The notes below the pieces were generated by a model. That model ran no database searches, had not been told where the DNA came from, and saw only the letters and a program-made list of their open reading frames with translations. Shown here piece by piece: positions 50,960-59,721 of a stretch of DNA of 64,000 nt (positions within the stretch are counted from its first letter, which is position 1; each line of letters opens with the position of its first letter). The stretch lies in contig NZ_SOCP01000004.1 in assembly GCF_004364325.1 (NCBI RefSeq), positions 1-64,000 of the forward strand, in the 5' to 3' direction. The DNA comes from Actinophytocola oryzae. GTDB taxonomy: Bacteria; Actinomycetota; Actinomycetes; Mycobacteriales; Pseudonocardiaceae. A program made the translations under genes and the position numbers.

Positions 50960-52432
50960 CTAGCACGTCGTCGGCGCCAGCGTGAACGCGCTGCAGCTGT
51001 CCTGGCCGTAGGGAGCCGCCTGCCACGCCTGGTGGTCCAGCACGCCGGACGTGTCGAACGGGGTGAACGTCCACGGGCCCACGTAGGTGTTGTGGTGCCA
51101 CACGTTGTCCTGCTCGAACGTGATCGACCGCTGCACCGCGTCCGCCTTGTAGGGGGACCACTCCGGGTAGGTGCCCCAGTTGGACAGCACCGCCATGCGG
51201 GCGCAGCCCGTGTCGCAGCCGACGGTGGTCGGGTCGACGGTGAACGTGTTGTCGTGGACGTGCACGTGCTGGGTCCGCCACCGGCAGTCGCTCCGGAGCG
51301 GCTCGTCCGCGATGCCGGGCTGGGCGCAGCTCGACCGGTCCGCCACCAGCTTCGTGCAGGTGCCCGTCGACGTGTTCGCCGGGCTGTTGCAGAAGCGGTC
51401 CGCGTTCTCCCACAGCGTGACGCCCGACCAGTTGTCCTCGAACCTGTTGGCCGTGATCTCCAGCTCGTCCGTGCGGGCGGGCACGCGGGGCTCGCCGCCG
51501 GACTCCGAGACGTAGACGGTGCCGACCGGGAAGTCGTCGCCGCGCGCCGCGAAGGCCCTGCCCGTCACGATCGTGTTCCCCCGGAAGGTGTTGTCGCGGA
51601 CGACCGCGTTGTAGCTCGTCTCGTAGAACAACGCCTCCGCCTCGTTGTGCTCGACCAGGTTGTGCTCGACGAGGAAGTCGTTGTTGTTCGTGTCCATCCA
51701 CAGACCGGCGCCGTGGTTGCCGTGCACCCAGTTGCCGCGCACGTCGGCACGGTTCACCGACCAGAACTTCACGCCGCCGGTGCAGCCGCAGCCGGGTGAC
51801 CGGTGCTCCCAGTCGTCGGTGTTGTTGCCGGTGATCTCGTTGCCCTCCAGCACGAGATCGGTCAGGTCGCCGTCCTTGTGCGCGTTCAAGCCGTACTGGC
51901 CGTTGTCACGCAGGCAGTTGCCACGCACCCGCTGGTGCGCCCCCGCCATCAGGCCCGCGCCCTTGTTGTCCTCGACGGTGTTGTGCTCGATCACCCAGCC
52001 GTCCGCGGAGTCGTGGTTGACCACGCCCTCGTCGCGGGGCGCGACGAAGTGCCGGACCGTCAGGTCGCGCACGACCACGTCCGTGGCGTACCCGGTGAAC
52101 GCGTACCGGTTGACGCCCCGGCCGTCGAGCACCGCGCCCGGTGCGCCGAGGTAGGCGTTGCCGTCCTTGGGGATGATCTGGCCGTACTCGTCGTCACCGA
52201 GCGTGTGGGTGCCCGCCGCCAGCCAGAACGTGGTGCCCGCCGGGTGCGCGGCCGTCTGGCGCCGCACCTCGCCGTCGACGGGCTCGACCACCACCGCCCC
52301 CGCCGGCGCGGTCGGGTAGGCGGCCGGGATCCGGTCGCACACCGCCCACTCGTCGGCAGGCGGCGCCGCCTCGGCCACAGGGGACAGTCCAACCAGGACC
52401 AGTGTGACCACCAGTGCGAGGGGTTTCGCCAT
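50960..52432 (-). CDS. Secreted right-handed parallel beta-helix protein
   Basis: A 490-residue secreted protein: signal peptide MAKPLALVVTLVLVGLSPVAEA, then beta-helix repeats rich in N-x-I/V/F patterns (VIEHNTVEDN, VRGNCLRDNGQYGLN, LEGNEITGNN, VEHNLVEHNEAEAL). Six or more coils are visible, with several Cys in the last third. Such folds are polysaccharide lyases or hydrolases (pectate lyase-like), but no catalytic motif is certain. ATG 52432 is chosen with TACCTT 7 bp upstream. TTG 52441 is possible. Confidence 0.82.
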   Translation of the reverse strand: MAKPLALVVTLVLVGLSPVAEAAPPADEWAVCDRIPAAYPTAPAGAVVVEPVDGEVRRQTAAHPAGTTFWLAAGTHTLGDDEYGQIIPKDGNAYLGAPGAVLDGRGVNRYAFTGYATDVVVRDLTVRHFVAPRDEGVVNHDSADGWVIEHNTVEDNKGAGLMAGAHQRVRGNCLRDNGQYGLNAHKDGDLTDLVLEGNEITGNNTDDWEHRSPGCGCTGGVKFWSVNRADVRGNWVHGNHGAGLWMDTNNNDFLVEHNLVEHNEAEALFYETSYNAVVRDNTFRGNTIVTGRAFAARGDDFPVGTVYVSESGGEPRVPARTDELEITANRFEDNWSGVTLWENADRFCNSPANTSTGTCTKLVADRSSCAQPGIADEPLRSDCRWRTQHVHVHDNTFTVDPTTVGCDTGCARMAVLSNWGTYPEWSPYKADAVQRSITFEQDNVWHHNTYVGPWTFTPFDTSGVLDHQAWQAAPYGQDSCSAFTLAPTTC

Positions 52433-52590
52433 ATCGGACAAGGTATTCAGCCCGTGCTCGCGGTGTTGTCACCCGGTGGCGTCGAACCCGACTCTTTCGG
52501 GGGATTTTCACCGGCGCCGTGGAAGGCCGGCACGGTCATGCGGGCATTATGTTGACGACCCTCCGACAAGATCGACTGTGGAGATTTGAC

Positions 52591-52899
52591 GTGCTGAGGA
52601 TCGACCGCGATCGCACCGGTGATGTCCGCGTCACCTTCGTCCTGCGACCGAACGAGCCGAGGGGGCGCGTGAGCGTCGTCGGCGACTTCAACGGGTGGCG
52701 GCCCGGCGCGCACGAGCTGCGCCCCAGGAGCAACGGCCTGCGCTCGGTGGCCGTGACCGTCCCGGACGGCACCCCCGTCCGGTTCCGGTACCTGGGTGAG
52801 AACGGCCACTGGTGCAACGAGACCGACCATCCGGAGATACAACAGGTCGGGAGGGACAGTGTGATCGTGGCGAGCCGGCCGGCGCGAAAATCTCGCTGA
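52591..52899 (+). CDS. Stand-alone CBM48 (isoamylase N-terminal-like) protein
   Basis: A 102-residue protein consisting only of an early-set domain like CBM48/AMPK-beta: VTFVLRPNEPRGRVSVVGDF followed by NGWRPGAHEL, then VAVTVPDGTPVRFRYLGENG. This fold binds glycogen or alpha-glucan when part of branching or debranching enzymes. Alone it may bind glucan or act as an adaptor. GTG 52591 has GGAG 7 bp upstream. Confidence 0.82.
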   Translation: MLRIDRDRTGDVRVTFVLRPNEPRGRVSVVGDFNGWRPGAHELRPRSNGLRSVAVTVPDGTPVRFRYLGENGHWCNETDHPEIQQVGRDSVIVASRPARKSR

Positions 52900-52904
52900 G
52901 GACC

Positions 52905-52931
52905 TGTCGAGATCGGGTGGGCACGTTCGTC
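52905..52931 (+). promoter_or_regulatory. ECF42-type promoter candidate
   Basis: TGTCGA (52905-52910), 17 bp, CGTC (52928-52931), 30 bp before the DGPF gene start. From memory the ECF42 consensus is TGTCGA with a CGA/TC-type -10, so the match is close and in the expected place for autoregulation. Confidence 0.7.
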
Positions 52932-52960
52932 ATCCTCTGCAGGACGTGGATGGAGGAGAC

Positions 52961-53326
52961 GTGAAGTACCTGCTGCTGATCTACAACTGCGACCGGCCAG
53001 AGCCGGGCGACCCGCAGTTCGAGGACGCCCTGGCCAGGGTGAACGCGTTCGCGGACGAGTGCAGGCGCCGGGGCGCGTGGGTGGCGGGCGACCCGCTCAC
53101 GAACGACGACGCGGCCACCACGGTCGCCGTCCGCGAGGGGAGGACGCTGATCACCGACGGTCCGTTCGTGGAGACCCGCGAGCACCTCGGTGGCTACTAC
53201 GTCCTCGACTGCCGCGACCTCGACGAGGCTCTCGAGCTGGCCGCGCTCTGTCCGATGGCAGGCCAGGGCACGATCGAGGTGCGTCCGCTCGCGAAGCTGC
53301 CCGGCCTCGACCACTCGCCCGTGTGA
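52961..53326 (+). CDS. YCII/DGPF-domain protein, ECF42 partner
   Basis: A 121-residue YCII-related protein: [20 protein letters not shown] at the start and [21 protein letters not shown] with the DGPF motif. GTG 52961 has TGGAGGAG upstream. The stop overlaps the sigma-factor GTG (GTGA). DGPF proteins always accompany ECF42 sigma factors and are their known targets, although their biochemical role is unclear. Confidence 0.92.
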   Translation: MKYLLLIYNCDRPEPGDPQFEDALARVNAFADECRRRGAWVAGDPLTNDDAATTVAVREGRTLITDGPFVETREHLGGYYVLDCRDLDEALELAALCPMAGQGTIEVRPLAKLPGLDHSPV

Positions 53327-54519
53327 ACACGCCGGGGCCCGCGGTCGAGCGGGTCTATCGGGAGCACCGCGCGCGCATGCTCGCGGCGCTCATCCGCGTG
53401 TTCGGCGACTTCGAGCTCGCCGAGGACGTGCTGCAGGACGCGTGCGCGCTGGCCCTGCGCCGCTGGGTGGCCGGTGTGCCGGACGACCCGGTCGCGTGGC
53501 TGCTCACGGTGGCCCGCAACCGGGCGATCGACCGGCTGCGCCGCGACCGGGTCGGCCGGGAGAAGGAGGCGTCCGCCGTGCCGGCCGACTTTCCGGAGCA
53601 CTCCGTCGAACGCCTGCTCAGCCTGGGTGACGAACGCCTGAGCCTGGTCTTCACGTGCTGCCATCCCGCCCTGGCGGAGGAGGCGAGGGTGGCGCTGACC
53701 CTCCAGGCGGTGGTCGGGCTGACGGCGGGTGAGATCGCGCGGATGTTCCTGGTCGGCGAGGCCACGCTCGCGCAACGCCTGGTGCGGGCGAAGCGGAAGA
53801 TCCGCGACGCGGGCATCTCCCTCGCGGTGCCTGCCGACCACCTCCTGCCCGAGCGGCTGACCAGCGTGCTCGCGGTCGTCTACCTGATCTACACACACGC
53901 CTACGGCACGGGGCCTGGGCTGCGAGACGAGGCAGTCCGGCTCGCGAAACTCGTCGCGACGCTCATGCCGGACGAGCCCGAGGTGCTCGGACTGGTCGCG
54001 TTGCTGCTGCTCCACGAGTCACGCTCGGGCACGCGGCTGTCGGCGGAGGGGGACCTGGTGCTGCTGGCCGACCAGGACACGTCGCGGTGGGACCAGGTGA
54101 GGATCGCGGAGGCGGTCGGCGTCCTCGACCGGGCGCTGCGGCACGGGACGGTCGGGCCCTACCAGCTCCAGGCCATGATCGCGGTGCAGCATGCGCAGCC
54201 GCCGCCGGACTGGGCACGGATCGCGGCGCTGTACTCGATGCTGCTGACTGTCGAGCCGTCGCCGGTGGTGGCGTTGAACCACGCGGTGGCGGTAGCGGAG
54301 TCGGTCGGGGCCGCGGCGGGGCTCGAGCTGGTCGACGGCATCGAGGGGCTGGACCGGTACCACCTGTGGCACGCCACTCGCGCCGACCTGCTGCGCAGAC
54401 AGGGGCGGGAGGGGGAAGCGGCCGTGGCCTACGAGCGGGCCCACGAACTGGCCACCGACCCGGCCGACCGCCGCTTCCTGGCGGGCCGCCTGCGGGACGC
54501 ACCTCCGGAACCCCGCTGA
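53323..54519 (+). CDS. ECF42-type RNA polymerase sigma factor with long C-terminal helical extension
   Basis: A 398-residue sigma factor. Region 2 (~10-75) has [19 protein letters not shown] and the region 4 HTH (~110-165) has [20 protein letters not shown]. The remaining ~220 residues are helical TPR-like DUF6596 extension, with [20 protein letters not shown] and [12 protein letters not shown] as family marks. The extension is required for activity in this group and there is no anti-sigma factor. Coupled to the DGPF gene by a 4-bp overlap. Confidence 0.93.
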   Translation: MNTPGPAVERVYREHRARMLAALIRVFGDFELAEDVLQDACALALRRWVAGVPDDPVAWLLTVARNRAIDRLRRDRVGREKEASAVPADFPEHSVERLLSLGDERLSLVFTCCHPALAEEARVALTLQAVVGLTAGEIARMFLVGEATLAQRLVRAKRKIRDAGISLAVPADHLLPERLTSVLAVVYLIYTHAYGTGPGLRDEAVRLAKLVATLMPDEPEVLGLVALLLLHESRSGTRLSAEGDLVLLADQDTSRWDQVRIAEAVGVLDRALRHGTVGPYQLQAMIAVQHAQPPPDWARIAALYSMLLTVEPSPVVALNHAVAVAESVGAAAGLELVDGIEGLDRYHLWHATRADLLRRQGREGEAAVAYERAHELATDPADRRFLAGRLRDAPPEPR

Positions 54520-55115
54520 AGGACGCTTTCCTTGAACTGGGCCTGGATCCAGTGGTGGGTTCCGGCTGGCTGTGGCGTTTCGAGTGGCGCCTGTTCGAGT
54601 GTGGGGGCCGGGCGTTTCGCGCGCGGCTGGCGAGGTGGGATGGTCTACCGCGTGGTTGTTCTGTCGAGTCCGACGGACCATGCCTGCCTGGTGCACCGAA
54701 GGACGCCTTCGTCACGCCCGGCTTGCGTCCATTGAGGATCTTCCACCCGTCATGTGCGTTTCGGTGGGTGAACCGTGCATCGCCGCAGGGCATGCACGGT
54801 CGAACCTGATGCCCCTGAGACTCTGATCGTGTCGGTGGCCGTCGCTAGGCTGGATTTCGGGGGGCCGGAGGCCGCCCGGAATGCGCTCAGACCGCAGCAG
54901 ACCGTGGAGACGACTGCTGGACCCCGTGTATCTCCGCCCAGCGGGCGACGAAGTTGCCTGTCCGGTTCCGCCTGCCAGAACAGCGCATCCCGTGGACGGG
55001 TGCCGGGCGTGCAGCGCCCGGCACCCCACCCTGCCGGATCCCAGGCACCACATCGCCGAGGGCACATCCCTCGGCGGCCCAGGCCAAAACGTCACGAAGG
55101 ACGCCTTCAGTGCAG
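54520..55115. repeat. Gene-free stretch with dispersed palindromic repeats
   Basis: I see no gene in these ~590 bp. They hold GAAGGACGCCTTC-family palindromes at 54521-54545 (degenerate), 54694-54717 and 55092-55113, in the orientation opposite to the copies at 41.7 kb. Copy B of the 72-bp hairpin repeat lies inverted at 54953-55024: stem GTGCCGGGCG/CGCCCGGCAC, and reading the other strand ATGCGCTGTTCTGGCA and GGCAAC. These match copy A at 41508-41578. Confidence 0.8.
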
Positions 55116-55123
55116 TCGCCCGG

Positions 55124-55685
55124 CTACGCCGCGCGGCCCAGGAAGGCGAGCATGCGGGTCTGGGCGTCGGCGTCCGGGGCCGGTGTCAGCTCCGGACCGA
55201 AGAACCCCGGCACCCGCACCGCATGCGCCCGCGCCCACTCGTGAGCGGCCGCGACCAGAGCCGCCGGCAACCGCACCGACTGCCCGAGCGGATGGCCGAT
55301 GTCCCACGAATGGGTGGTGATGTCGCACGTGAGCAACCCGGGCCACCGCCGCGATCGGGACCTCGCCCATGCCTGGCAGGGTGATCCTCCTGGCCAGGGT
55401 TTCCTCGGTCAGCACCGCGTTGGCCTCGTCCCTGGCCATCCGCCACTCGGTCAGGGGGTCGTCGGCGATCATCTCCGCGGGGTGTGGCGAGCCGGGGGCA
55501 CCCGCCCGCGACGGGTCGGCGCCGCCCGTCGCCCAGGCCAGTAGTTGGCGCTGGCCCCAGATCACGTGTCCGGCGACGTCCCGGACCGTCCAGCCCGGGC
55601 ATGTCGAGGGGATGTCCCAGCCGGACGGCGGCACCGCCGCCAGTGTCCTGTCGAACTCGTCCTGTGCGTGTCGGTACAACTCCAT
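55124..55685 (-). pseudogene. Frameshifted DinB-like (maleylpyruvate isomerase N-terminal/TIGR03086) gene
   Basis: The first part, from ATG 55685, reads MELYRHAQDEFDRTLAAV, STCPGWTVRDVAGHV and so on to LPGMGEVPIAAVA. It then goes out of frame. The proper continuation LLTCDITTHSWDIGHPLGQS, ending GRAA at 55124, is in another frame. Removing one C from the CCCGGG run at about 55337-55343 would give ...AAVAGLLTCDITTH, as in intact family members. Thus a single-base insertion, real or a sequencing error, breaks a ~187-residue mycothiol-dependent-isomerase-like protein. Confidence 0.82.
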
Positions 55686-55740
55686 GCGCCGAGGACGAAC
55701 GACGAGCGCGGATCTCGACACTGGCCCTAACGTGTCCGTC

Positions 55741-56538
55741 GTGACCGTCGACGACTCCGTCCGCACCCTCGCCAACCACTACTCCAGTGCCGCTCAGGAG
55801 TACGAACGCATCTGGGCCGGGGTGCTCCACCCCGTCAGCAGACAGCTGGTCGACCGGCTGCCACTGGCCGACGCTCGCCGCGTCCTCGACCTCGGCACCG
55901 GCGTCGGCACCCTCCTGCCACGGCTCGCCGAGACGGCGCCGGGCGCGACCGTCGTCGGGTTCGACCGGTCGCCCGGCATGATCGCCCGCGCGCCCGCCGC
56001 GTTCCCCAGGGTCGTGGGTACCGCGATGCGGCTGCCGTTCGCCACCGGCTCGTTCGACGTCGCCGTGCTCGCGTTCATGCTCTTCCACCTGCCCGACCCG
56101 CCGACCGGCCTGCGGGAGGCACGCCGGGTGCTCACGCCGGGCGGCGCGCTCGGCGTCACGACGTGGGGCGAGGACTTCCCGGTGCGGGCGACCGACATCT
56201 GGCACGAGGAGCTCGACCGGTACGACGCACCACAGGACGCGCCCCTGGTCGCCAACCACGACGTGGTCAACACACCCGACAAGCTCACCGCACTGCTCGG
56301 GGACTCGGGCTTCGCCGACGTCGAGAGTCTGCCCGTGACCTGGTCGTACCAACCGACGATGGAGCGGTTCGTCGAGCACCACGTCATCCTCGGGCACACG
56401 GCCCGCCGCCTCGCCGGGTTGTCCGCCGACGCCAGGGCCGACTTCCTCGACGCCGTGCGGGTCAGGCTCGCCACGCTCGAACCGGAGGACTTCGTCGACC
56501 GCAGGCGAATCGTCGCCGCTGTCGCGTTCGTCCGCTGA
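55741..56538 (+). CDS. SAM-dependent class I methyltransferase
   Basis: A 265-residue methyltransferase (UbiE/Methyltransf_11 type): motif I VLDLGTGVGTLLPRL, acidic residue at GFDRSPGM, AMRLPFATGSFDVAVLAFML and EARRVLTPGGALGVTTW. GTG 55741 follows TAACGT (55728-55733) by 7 bp with no Shine-Dalgarno. Divergent from the broken DinB-like gene by 55 bp. Substrate unknown. Confidence 0.88.
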   Translation: MTVDDSVRTLANHYSSAAQEYERIWAGVLHPVSRQLVDRLPLADARRVLDLGTGVGTLLPRLAETAPGATVVGFDRSPGMIARAPAAFPRVVGTAMRLPFATGSFDVAVLAFMLFHLPDPPTGLREARRVLTPGGALGVTTWGEDFPVRATDIWHEELDRYDAPQDAPLVANHDVVNTPDKLTALLGDSGFADVESLPVTWSYQPTMERFVEHHVILGHTARRLAGLSADARADFLDAVRVRLATLEPEDFVDRRRIVAAVAFVR

Positions 56539-56612
56539 ACAGGCTGATCGGCGGATTGACGGAGGGTGGTTGTTACGCGACGGTAGGCCTCAGCCGACGC
56601 CGGAGGTTACCG

Positions 56613-58616
56613 ATGCGACGACGCGTTCTCGGGTCCATGGCCGCCGTGCTGACCATCGCCGCGCTCGGCGTGCCGGTCGCCCAGGCCGCGCCGCCGGACG
56701 TCGACTCCCTGAACGACGCGTGCGTCGCGCTCCAGGCACCAGGCGGGAAGTTCGTGGTGCGCAACGCACTCGGCGGCTACCAGGCCACCGGCACCGGCGC
56801 GGCGCAGCCGTTCCGGTTGCAGCGGACCGGTGCCGCGAGCTACCTGTTCTTCGGCAACGGCAACGACTTCCTCGGACAGGGCCTCGGCACGCTCGGTGTC
56901 CTGTCGGCGCGGGCGGCGGGCGCGGACACCGACTGGCGCCTCGCGAACGACGGCGACGCGGTCGTGGTCACGGCCGTCACCGCGAACCGGCAGCTCGCCG
57001 TCGACCCGATCCTGCGCACCCTCGCGCTGCGCGCCACCGGCACCCGCTTCACGCTCGTTCCCGCCGAGGGCTGCGCGACCGCGCCGGAGGCGGACCTGGA
57101 CATCACCGGCGAGCCCTTCACCGGCACCGTGAACGGCGAGGTGCGTGGCCTCGCCGACCTGCACAACCACCTGACCGCGTACGAGTTCATCGGCGGCGAC
57201 ATCCACTGCGGCGAGCCGTGGAGCCCGTACGGCATCACCGCCGCGCTCGTCGACTGCCCCGACCACGAGCCGAACGGTCTCGGCGCGTGGTGGGAGAACC
57301 TCGCGGGCGGGGGCTACCCGACGTTCACCCACGAAACCAGGGGCTGGCCGACCTTCAGGGACTGGCCCAAGCACAACTCCTGGACCCACGAGGCGACCTA
57401 CTACCGCTGGGTCGAGCGGGCGTGGCGCGGCGGCCTGCGGGTCTACACGAACCTGTTCGTCAACAACCAGGCGCTGTGCGAGATCTACCCGATCAAGACC
57501 AACCCGTGCGACGACATGGCGTCGATCCGCCTGCAGGCACAGCGGATCTACGAACTGCAGGACTTCATCGACGACCAGAGCGGCGGGCCGGGCACGGGCT
57601 GGTTCCGGATCGTGCGGGACCCGCGGCAGGCGCGCTCGGTCATCGAGCAGGGCAAGCTCGCGGTGGTGCTCGGCGTCGAGGTGTCGCAGCCGTTCGGGTG
57701 TGGCGTGCGGAACGGTGTGCCGCAGTGCGACCGGGCGGACATCGACGCGGGCCTCGACGAGCTGTACGACCTCGGCGTGCGGCGGATGTTCGTGTGCCAC
57801 AAGTTCGACAACGCCCTGTGCGGCGTCCGGTTCGACGGCGGCACCGCTGGCACGATCGTCAACGCGGCGAACTTCTACTCGACCAGCCGCTTCTGGCAGG
57901 TCGAGCCGTGCCCGACCGGCGCGCACGACAACACGATCTCCTTCGAAGCAGGCGTGCTCGCCGGGCCGCTCCAGGCCCTACTACCACCGGGTGTCACCCT
58001 TCCGGTCTACCCGAGCGCTCCGCACTGCAACGTCAACGGGCTGACCGACCTCGGTGCGTACGCCATCCAGGGGATCATCGACCGGGGCATGATCGTCGAC
58101 GTCGACCACATGAGTGCGAAGGCCACCGACCAGGCGTTGGACCTGTTGGAAGCCAACGACTATCCCGGCGTCGTGTCCGGGCACTCGTGGGTCGACCCGA
58201 GCTACTACCCGCGCATCTACTCCCTCGGCGGCATGGCCGTGCCGTACGGGTTCGGCACCGAGCAGTTCTACGGCGAGTGGAAGGCGATGAAGGCCGTCGC
58301 CGACCCGCGCTACGAGTTCGGCTTCGGGGTCGGCTTCGACACGAACGGGTTCGGCAACCAGCCGCCGCCGAGGGTCGGCAGCATGGTCCAGTACCCGTTC
58401 CGCACCTTCGACGGCGGGTCCGTCGTGGACAGACAGCGGACCGGACAGCGGGTGTACGACGTGAACGTCGACGGGTTCGCCCACTACGGCATGGTGCCCG
58501 ACTGGCTGGAGGACCTGCGGATCGTCGCGGGCCCGGACGGCCAGGCCATCGTGTCGGACATGAGCAGGGGAGCCGAGGTGTATCTGCGGCTGTGGGAGCG
58601 GACTCTGTCCAGTTGA
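56613..58616 (+). CDS. Secreted M19-like dipeptidase/amidohydrolase with N-terminal beta domain
   Basis: A 667-residue secreted protein. Signal peptide MRRRVLGSMAAVLTIAALGV...AQA. Residues ~30-160 form a beta-rich domain with internal LQAPGGKFVVRNALGG-like repeats, reminiscent of a fascin/trefoil lectin. The barrel has metal motifs LADLHNHLTA (~183), VVLGVEVSQPFGC, IVDVDHMSAKATD and VSGHSWVD, the HxH/E/H/H pattern of M19 membrane dipeptidases. Likely an extracellular zinc peptidase or amidase. ATG 56613 has GGAGG 6 bp upstream. Confidence 0.83.
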   Translation: MRRRVLGSMAAVLTIAALGVPVAQAAPPDVDSLNDACVALQAPGGKFVVRNALGGYQATGTGAAQPFRLQRTGAASYLFFGNGNDFLGQGLGTLGVLSARAAGADTDWRLANDGDAVVVTAVTANRQLAVDPILRTLALRATGTRFTLVPAEGCATAPEADLDITGEPFTGTVNGEVRGLADLHNHLTAYEFIGGDIHCGEPWSPYGITAALVDCPDHEPNGLGAWWENLAGGGYPTFTHETRGWPTFRDWPKHNSWTHEATYYRWVERAWRGGLRVYTNLFVNNQALCEIYPIKTNPCDDMASIRLQAQRIYELQDFIDDQSGGPGTGWFRIVRDPRQARSVIEQGKLAVVLGVEVSQPFGCGVRNGVPQCDRADIDAGLDELYDLGVRRMFVCHKFDNALCGVRFDGGTAGTIVNAANFYSTSRFWQVEPCPTGAHDNTISFEAGVLAGPLQALLPPGVTLPVYPSAPHCNVNGLTDLGAYAIQGIIDRGMIVDVDHMSAKATDQALDLLEANDYPGVVSGHSWVDPSYYPRIYSLGGMAVPYGFGTEQFYGEWKAMKAVADPRYEFGFGVGFDTNGFGNQPPPRVGSMVQYPFRTFDGGSVVDRQRTGQRVYDVNVDGFAHYGMVPDWLEDLRIVAGPDGQAIVSDMSRGAEVYLRLWERTLSS

Positions 58617-58680
58617 CAGAGTAAGGACAGTGTTCCCACGCGAGGGTGCCGAGAGTGACTGCTCACTTAGAGTGGCGACC

Positions 58681-59712
58681 ATGAACGACGATGTGTTCCT
58701 GGGTATGGAACTTGCTGTCGCGCGCGTGGCAGACGAGTTACACCGCGTTACCGCGGCCGGGCCGTCGCCGTTGCGGGACACCGAGTACCCCGACGCGGCC
58801 GACGTGCTGTGGCGGTGGGTCGACGCGCAGGAGGACGCGGCCGTGTGGGCGTTCGTCCGCGCCTACACCACGGTCGCCGACCGCGCGCGGGTGCGGGAAA
58901 GCCTGACCATGGACGACTTCTACACGATCATGACGTTCGCCCGCCGCTGCGTGCTCGCGGCGCTGCGCAACGAGGACCCCGGTGCGGCGGAGGCCGCCTT
59001 CGACGCGCTCTCGGTCATCGACGTCGAGCGGGTCGACTGGCGTGACGTCGTGGTGGTGGCCTCGCTCGCCTCCTACGCGGCGCGGCGGGTCGGGCTGGAG
59101 CCGGACGAGGTGCTGGTCGGCGCGGTGCCGAGGGCACAGCAGGCGGTCGGTGACATCATCGCCCGCGCGGTGATGGACGACGTGGACATCCACGCCGACT
59201 GGGGCTACCGCGAGCTGAGGACCGCGGCGGGACCGGTGCTGCTGGAGAGCGACAGCGGCCTCGAGTCCGACGACCTGCTGAACCTCGCGCTGCGTGTCGC
59301 GGACCTCATCGAGGACGACGGCACCTACGAGGTCACCGACGCGGGCGTGGCGCACGAGCTGCCCGCCGTGTGGCTCGGCAACGCACCGGACACCGTCGAG
59401 GCCCGACGCAAGCTGCGGGGCTGCGTGAAGGTGCACGCCGAGCCCGTCGGCGTGCGGTTCCGCGACTTCCTGCTCGTGTTCGTCGCGGACGCCGCCGAGG
59501 ACGCGCACGCCGAGGCCGTCGCGGCGGCCGCGCGCCACGACGGCGCCACGCCACAGCTGGGCATCGCGGTCGGGTCCCGCTGCGCGGTGGCGGTGGCCAG
59601 CTCGGCGGTGGTCGGCCAACCGTCCATCGAGGACGCGCGGTCGATGGCGCGGTTCGAGGAGCCGCTCCGTTCGTTGCTGGCCGCGGTGGTTAACCCGCCA
59701 GGTGACGGGTAG
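58681..59712 (+). CDS. Hypothetical protein (343 aa)
   Basis: A soluble, acidic, Ala/Val-rich protein. No family recognised with confidence. The first ~150 residues look helical and the rest mixed alpha/beta. No signal peptide or membrane span. ATG 58681 follows TAGAGT (58668-58673) by 7 bp with no Shine-Dalgarno. Its TAG stop lies 9 bp before the CYTH-CHAD gene, so the two may be coupled. Confidence 0.72.
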   Translation: MNDDVFLGMELAVARVADELHRVTAAGPSPLRDTEYPDAADVLWRWVDAQEDAAVWAFVRAYTTVADRARVRESLTMDDFYTIMTFARRCVLAALRNEDPGAAEAAFDALSVIDVERVDWRDVVVVASLASYAARRVGLEPDEVLVGAVPRAQQAVGDIIARAVMDDVDIHADWGYRELRTAAGPVLLESDSGLESDDLLNLALRVADLIEDDGTYEVTDAGVAHELPAVWLGNAPDTVEARRKLRGCVKVHAEPVGVRFRDFLLVFVADAAEDAHAEAVAAAARHDGATPQLGIAVGSRCAVAVASSAVVGQPSIEDARSMARFEEPLRSLLAAVVNPPGDG

Positions 59713-59721
59713 ACAGGTTCT

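Noticed and set aside
56570..58624. 684-codon open frame on the plus strand
   Set aside because: It is out of phase with the M19-like gene, which has a signal peptide and metal motifs. The product is Arg-rich and featureless.
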